In this document: positions 6,986 to 9,577 of the stretch, piece by piece
How the letters are laid out: every line of letters starts with the position of its first letter
How positions within the stretch are numbered: the first letter of the stretch is position 1
Made by a program: the position numbers and the translations under genes
DNA from: an uncultured Zetaproteobacteria bacterium
GTDB lineage: Bacteria > Pseudomonadota > Zetaproteobacteria > Mariprofundales > Mariprofundaceae
Length of the DNA stretch: 9,577 nucleotides
Reading direction: 5' to 3'
Assembly: GCA_947311795.1 (NCBI GenBank)
Contig: CAMZLX010000026.1
Location: forward strand, 1 to 9,577
Notes under the pieces: model-generated
What the model saw: the letters and a program-made list of their open reading frames with translations, nothing else
Databases searched by the model: none
Told to the model about the DNA's origin: nothing

Positions 6986-7264
6986 TTATTTATCAACGCG
7001 TTCGCGAAGTTCTTTGCCTGGCTTGAAATAAGGCACGACTTTAGCGGGTACAAATACAGCCTCACCCGTTTTCGGGTTGCGCCCTGTTCGAGAATCGCGC
7101 TTTTTAATGCTAAAGCTACCAAAACCACGTAATTCCACGCGTCCACCACCTGCCAACTCTTCAGAAATTGCTGAAAACACAGTACTTATAACCACTTCCG
7201 CCTCACGACGCGTAATATCACCATTGGCAGCAGCAACTGCATCAATCAATTCAGATTTTGTCAT
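6986..7264 (-). CDS. ihfB: Integration host factor beta subunit
   Basis: DNA-bending nucleoid protein that pairs with IhfA (not in this window) and acts at promoters, origins and recombination sites. The 92-residue protein begins MTKSELIDAVA, then has a helical half and the conserved VELRGFGSFSIKKR. The beta arm carries RTGRNPKTGE, with the Pro that wedges into the minor groove, and the end reads VVPYFKPGKELRERV. MTKSEL, RGFGSFS and PGKELR match IhfB better than HU. A strong Shine-Dalgarno sequence AGGAGAGG lies just before the ATG. The 75-base gap after rpsA may hold a weak promoter but nothing convincing. Following rpsA is the usual order in gammaproteobacteria. Confidence 0.95.
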   Translation of the reverse strand: MTKSELIDAVAAANGDITRREAEVVISTVFSAISEELAGGGRVELRGFGSFSIKKRDSRTGRNPKTGEAVFVPAKVVPYFKPGKELRERVDK

Positions 7265-7339
7265 CCTTTCCTCTCCTATTTACCCTAGAATACCAAATAA
7301 AGTAGCCCAACCCATCACACAACGCAAGACTTCCAAGCT

Positions 7340-9103
7340 TCACTGTTTGTCTAGGAACTTACGCTGCAACTCAAGCGCCAATGCTGATGGTGTCTCTTCC
7401 GCCTTATTTTGTTTCGCATAATCGCGAATTGAATCCCGTTCTTCATCACGCAACAATTGACGAATAGACAATTCTACGCGCTCACGTCTACGGTCAATAT
7501 TGGTAATTTTCGCTTCGACTTCATCACCAACCTTTAAAGCAGCTTGGTCACGCGGAAGCTCACGCTGCGCCAAACGCGCAACAATACCGTCAGCCACTTC
7601 AACAAGATAAGCATTAGGTAATATTTCAACCACCTTACCATTCACAGCAGCACCTTTTTTCGAGCCTTGGATAAAGGTTTCAAAGGGGTTTGCTGTTAAT
7701 TGTTTCACGCCCAAAGCAATGCGTCCGCGTTCCACATCCACACCAATAACTGCACACTCAACATCTTGCCCTTTTTGGTAAGCTTTGATGGCTTCATCAC
7801 CACTCACATCCCATGATAAGTTGCCAATATGCACCAGACCATCCAATTCATCGGTTAAACCAACAAAGAAACCAAAGTCAGAAATATTTTTAATCTTACC
7901 TGTAACTTTAGAACCTGCAGGGTTCGCAGCCATCCATGCTTGCCAAGGATTTTCACGAACTTCTTTCAAACTTAAGCGCAAGCGGCGGCTTTCTGCATCA
8001 AAATCAATCACTGCAACATCAACCACATCACCTTCAGCTAACACTTTGGAAGGTTCAATATCTTTGCGCGTCCAGCTTAGTTCAGAACGATGAATCAAGC
8101 CATCCACACCCGGCTCAAGCTCAACAATCGCACCAACTTTAATCAGCTTACGCACTGTGCCTGTCACTTTCATGCCCGGCTCATACGTTTCAGCAACTTT
8201 ACCCCAAGGGTCTTCAATCAAGTTTTTCATGGAAATAGAAATTTTACCTGATTCTGCATCCAACTTGATAATTTCAGCTGTGATTGCTTGCCCTTCTGAT
8301 AACATTTCAGCAGGATTTTCAATATGTTTCCAAGCAATATCGGAGACATGCAACAATGCATCAATACCACCCAAATCAACAAATGCTCCAAAGTTGGTCA
8401 AACGTTTCACCGTACCTTCAACTTTACCGCCCAATTCATGTTTCTCAAAAAATTCAGCACGCATTTCAGCTTCTTTGGCTGCCAAAGGCTGTTTGCGCGA
8501 CACCACAATGTTTTCTGGGCGCTGTTGCACTTCAATGATTGCAAAATCACATGTTTGATTAAGAATTTCACCTGTGTTTACAAAGCCATTTGCAGCTTCA
8601 GAGCGCGGCAAAAATGCTTCAAAACCACCCAAATCAACGCGGAAACCACCTTTCACTTCTTTACTCACCGTGCCTGAAATAAGTTCACCTGCTTCTTGCG
8701 CAGCCAATACTTTTTCCATCACTTCACGGCGCTTGCCTTGCAAGACAGATAGCTCAACACCTTGACGACCTTTGCCCGTCATCAACGCTGATAGTTCATC
8801 ACCAATGGCTGGAACAGGCTCACCAATCGCCTCAAACTCAGATATTTTAATCACACCTTCACTGTTGCCTTTGAGGTCAACAGTCACCACATTCGCATCA
8901 ATGGCAACCACAACACCAGTCACATATTCTCCGCGAGACAGCTTGGGCTGTTCTTCAAGCGAAGCCTCAAAAAGGGCAGCAAACGACTCTTCTTCGTTTA
9001 CTTCAGGTGCAGCGCTTTCTTTAGCATCCACATCCGTAGATTGAACGTCTTGTTCAATAGTATCATCAGGTTTGGTTTCCGTGTTCATGGTTAACTCACT
9101 CAT
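7340..9103 (-). CDS. rpsA: 30S ribosomal protein S1
   Basis: Binds mRNA on the 30S subunit and helps unfold leaders and start translation. The 587 residues contain six S1 OB-fold repeats, at about 58-122, 140-204, 225-293, 310-380, 397-467 and 484-548. Typical signatures include TNFGAFVDLGGIDALLHVSDIAW in repeat 3 and SDFGFFVGL with DGLVHIGNLSW in repeat 5. Residues 40-50 (SFAALFEASLE) match the start of E. coli S1, so about 36 residues are extra at the N-terminus; they are strongly acidic. The first ATG at 9103 overlaps the cmk stop as ATGA. An in-frame ATG at 9088 is an alternative that would shorten the protein by five residues; neither has a strong Shine-Dalgarno sequence. A GAAGAAAG block lies about 14 bases before the first ATG. 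Confidence 0.97.
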   Translation of the reverse strand: MSELTMNTETKPDDTIEQDVQSTDVDAKESAAPEVNEEESFAALFEASLEEQPKLSRGEYVTGVVVAIDANVVTVDLKGNSEGVIKISEFEAIGEPVPAIGDELSALMTGKGRQGVELSVLQGKRREVMEKVLAAQEAGELISGTVSKEVKGGFRVDLGGFEAFLPRSEAANGFVNTGEILNQTCDFAIIEVQQRPENIVVSRKQPLAAKEAEMRAEFFEKHELGGKVEGTVKRLTNFGAFVDLGGIDALLHVSDIAWKHIENPAEMLSEGQAITAEIIKLDAESGKISISMKNLIEDPWGKVAETYEPGMKVTGTVRKLIKVGAIVELEPGVDGLIHRSELSWTRKDIEPSKVLAEGDVVDVAVIDFDAESRRLRLSLKEVRENPWQAWMAANPAGSKVTGKIKNISDFGFFVGLTDELDGLVHIGNLSWDVSGDEAIKAYQKGQDVECAVIGVDVERGRIALGVKQLTANPFETFIQGSKKGAAVNGKVVEILPNAYLVEVADGIVARLAQRELPRDQAALKVGDEVEAKITNIDRRRERVELSIRQLLRDEERDSIRDYAKQNKAEETPSALALELQRKFLDKQ

Positions 9104-9577
9104 TTCGTATTTATCAACTTTCTTCGTTCTAAAACATTTAATATACGTTCAACAACATCATCCATTTGCATGGTTGTTGAATCAATGTGGATGGCATCAA
9201 TCGCCTTCTCAAGCGGTGCACAATCCCTTTCCGTATCTCTTGCATCCCGTGCTTTTAACTCAGCCGCAATATATGCCAAATCAACGTCTTCACCTTTGGC
9301 TTTAAGTTGGCTCCAGCGCCGTCTTGCTCTTTCCCGCTGCGATGCAGTGAGAAAAAACTTGGCTTGCGCATCAGGCAATACCACTGTGCCAATATCTCGC
9401 CCATCCATAATGCAACCAAGCTTCGCAATATCACGTTGCACATCCAAAAGTGCTGTCCGAACTTTCGGCATAGCTGCCACCTTAGACGCAGATGCCGCTG
9501 CATTCTCATCACGAAGCTGTGAAGTGCAATCCTTTTCATCACCCGCCTGTTTAAAAAAGATGCCTTCCGCTTTCCAA
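9100..9577 (-). CDS. cmk: Cytidylate kinase (N-terminus outside window)
   Basis: Phosphorylates CMP and dCMP with ATP. Only the last 158 residues are in the window; the frame is open to the right edge. Relatives have about 220-230, so some 70 residues including the P-loop are missing because the window ends. Seen: NAASASKVAAMPKVRTALLDVQR (the first part corresponds to the family's NAASxVAAxPxVR segment), GCIMDGRDIGTVVLPDA with the conserved DGRD, FFLTASQRERARRR (lid region), LKARDARDTERDCAPL and the closing IDSTTMQMDDVVERIL. Its TGA overlaps the rpsA ATG. The CMP substrate is also a product of ispF downstream, though that link is only incidental. Gene order cmk-rpsA-ihfB is common in gammaproteobacteria. 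Confidence 0.95.
   Translation of the reverse strand, partial: WKAEGIFFKQAGDEKDCTSQLRDENAAASASKVAAMPKVRTALLDVQRDIAKLGCIMDGRDIGTVVLPDAQAKFFLTASQRERARRRWSQLKAKGEDVDLAYIAAELKARDARDTERDCAPLEKAIDAIHIDSTTMQMDDVVERILNVLERRKLINTK

Noticed and set aside
7299..7327. Possible ihfB promoter, TTGCGT and TACTTT with a 17-base spacer on the minus strand
   Set aside because: Spacing is right, but each box matches only three of six consensus bases; too weak to call, although E. coli ihfB does have its own promoter.
8157..8677. Several nested plus-strand frames up to 133 codons
   Set aside because: They are antisense to the S1 repeats of rpsA and show no protein-like features.

Overview
The window looks like chromosomal DNA of a Gram-negative proteobacterium with moderate-to-low GC. 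It encodes a six-domain ribosomal protein S1, the beta subunit of IHF, and the LapA/LapB pair that controls lipopolysaccharide synthesis. Separate, unfused ispD and ispF genes and the bacterial form of AspRS are also present. This set points to a gammaproteobacterium or a close relative such as a zetaproteobacterium. Unfused ispD and ispF argue against most alpha- and epsilonproteobacteria. I cannot name a genus from the sequence alone.

Layout: eight genes run leftward from the right edge as one tightly packed block: cmk (5' end missing), rpsA, ihfB, lapA, lapB, pyrF, ispD, ispF (positions 9577 to 3672). Five junctions overlap: cmk/rpsA, lapA/lapB and ispD/ispF by ATGA, pyrF/ispD by one base, and lapB/pyrF by 11 bases. 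Only two gaps exist: 75 bases before ihfB and 19 bases before lapA. Further left, also on the minus strand, lies aspS (1575 to 1), whose last roughly 70 codons fall outside the window. Between ispF and aspS, on the opposite strand, sits one non-housekeeping gene (1739-3679). It encodes a predicted 646-residue lipoprotein made almost entirely of YWTD-like beta-propeller repeats.

Function: the block mixes pyrimidine metabolism (cmk, pyrF), translation (rpsA, aspS), chromosome architecture (ihfB), envelope control (lapA, lapB) and the MEP isoprenoid pathway (ispD, ispF). Such growth-linked housekeeping genes are commonly clustered. The ispD/ispF products catalyse the third and fifth steps of the MEP pathway. 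LapA and LapB act together at the inner membrane on LpxC turnover.

The most interesting part is the lipoprotein gene and its upstream region. About 14 aromatic repeat motifs spaced roughly 40-50 residues apart would fit two seven-bladed propellers. A run of eight C residues sits directly after a TTGAC box, and overlapping small inverted repeats abut the ribosome binding site. The gene's 3' end overlaps ispF convergently by 8 bases. Two smaller points are AspRS residues of the type seen in non-discriminating enzymes and an acidic N-terminal extension on S1. I found no RNA genes, CRISPR arrays, insertion sequences or convincing intrinsic terminators.
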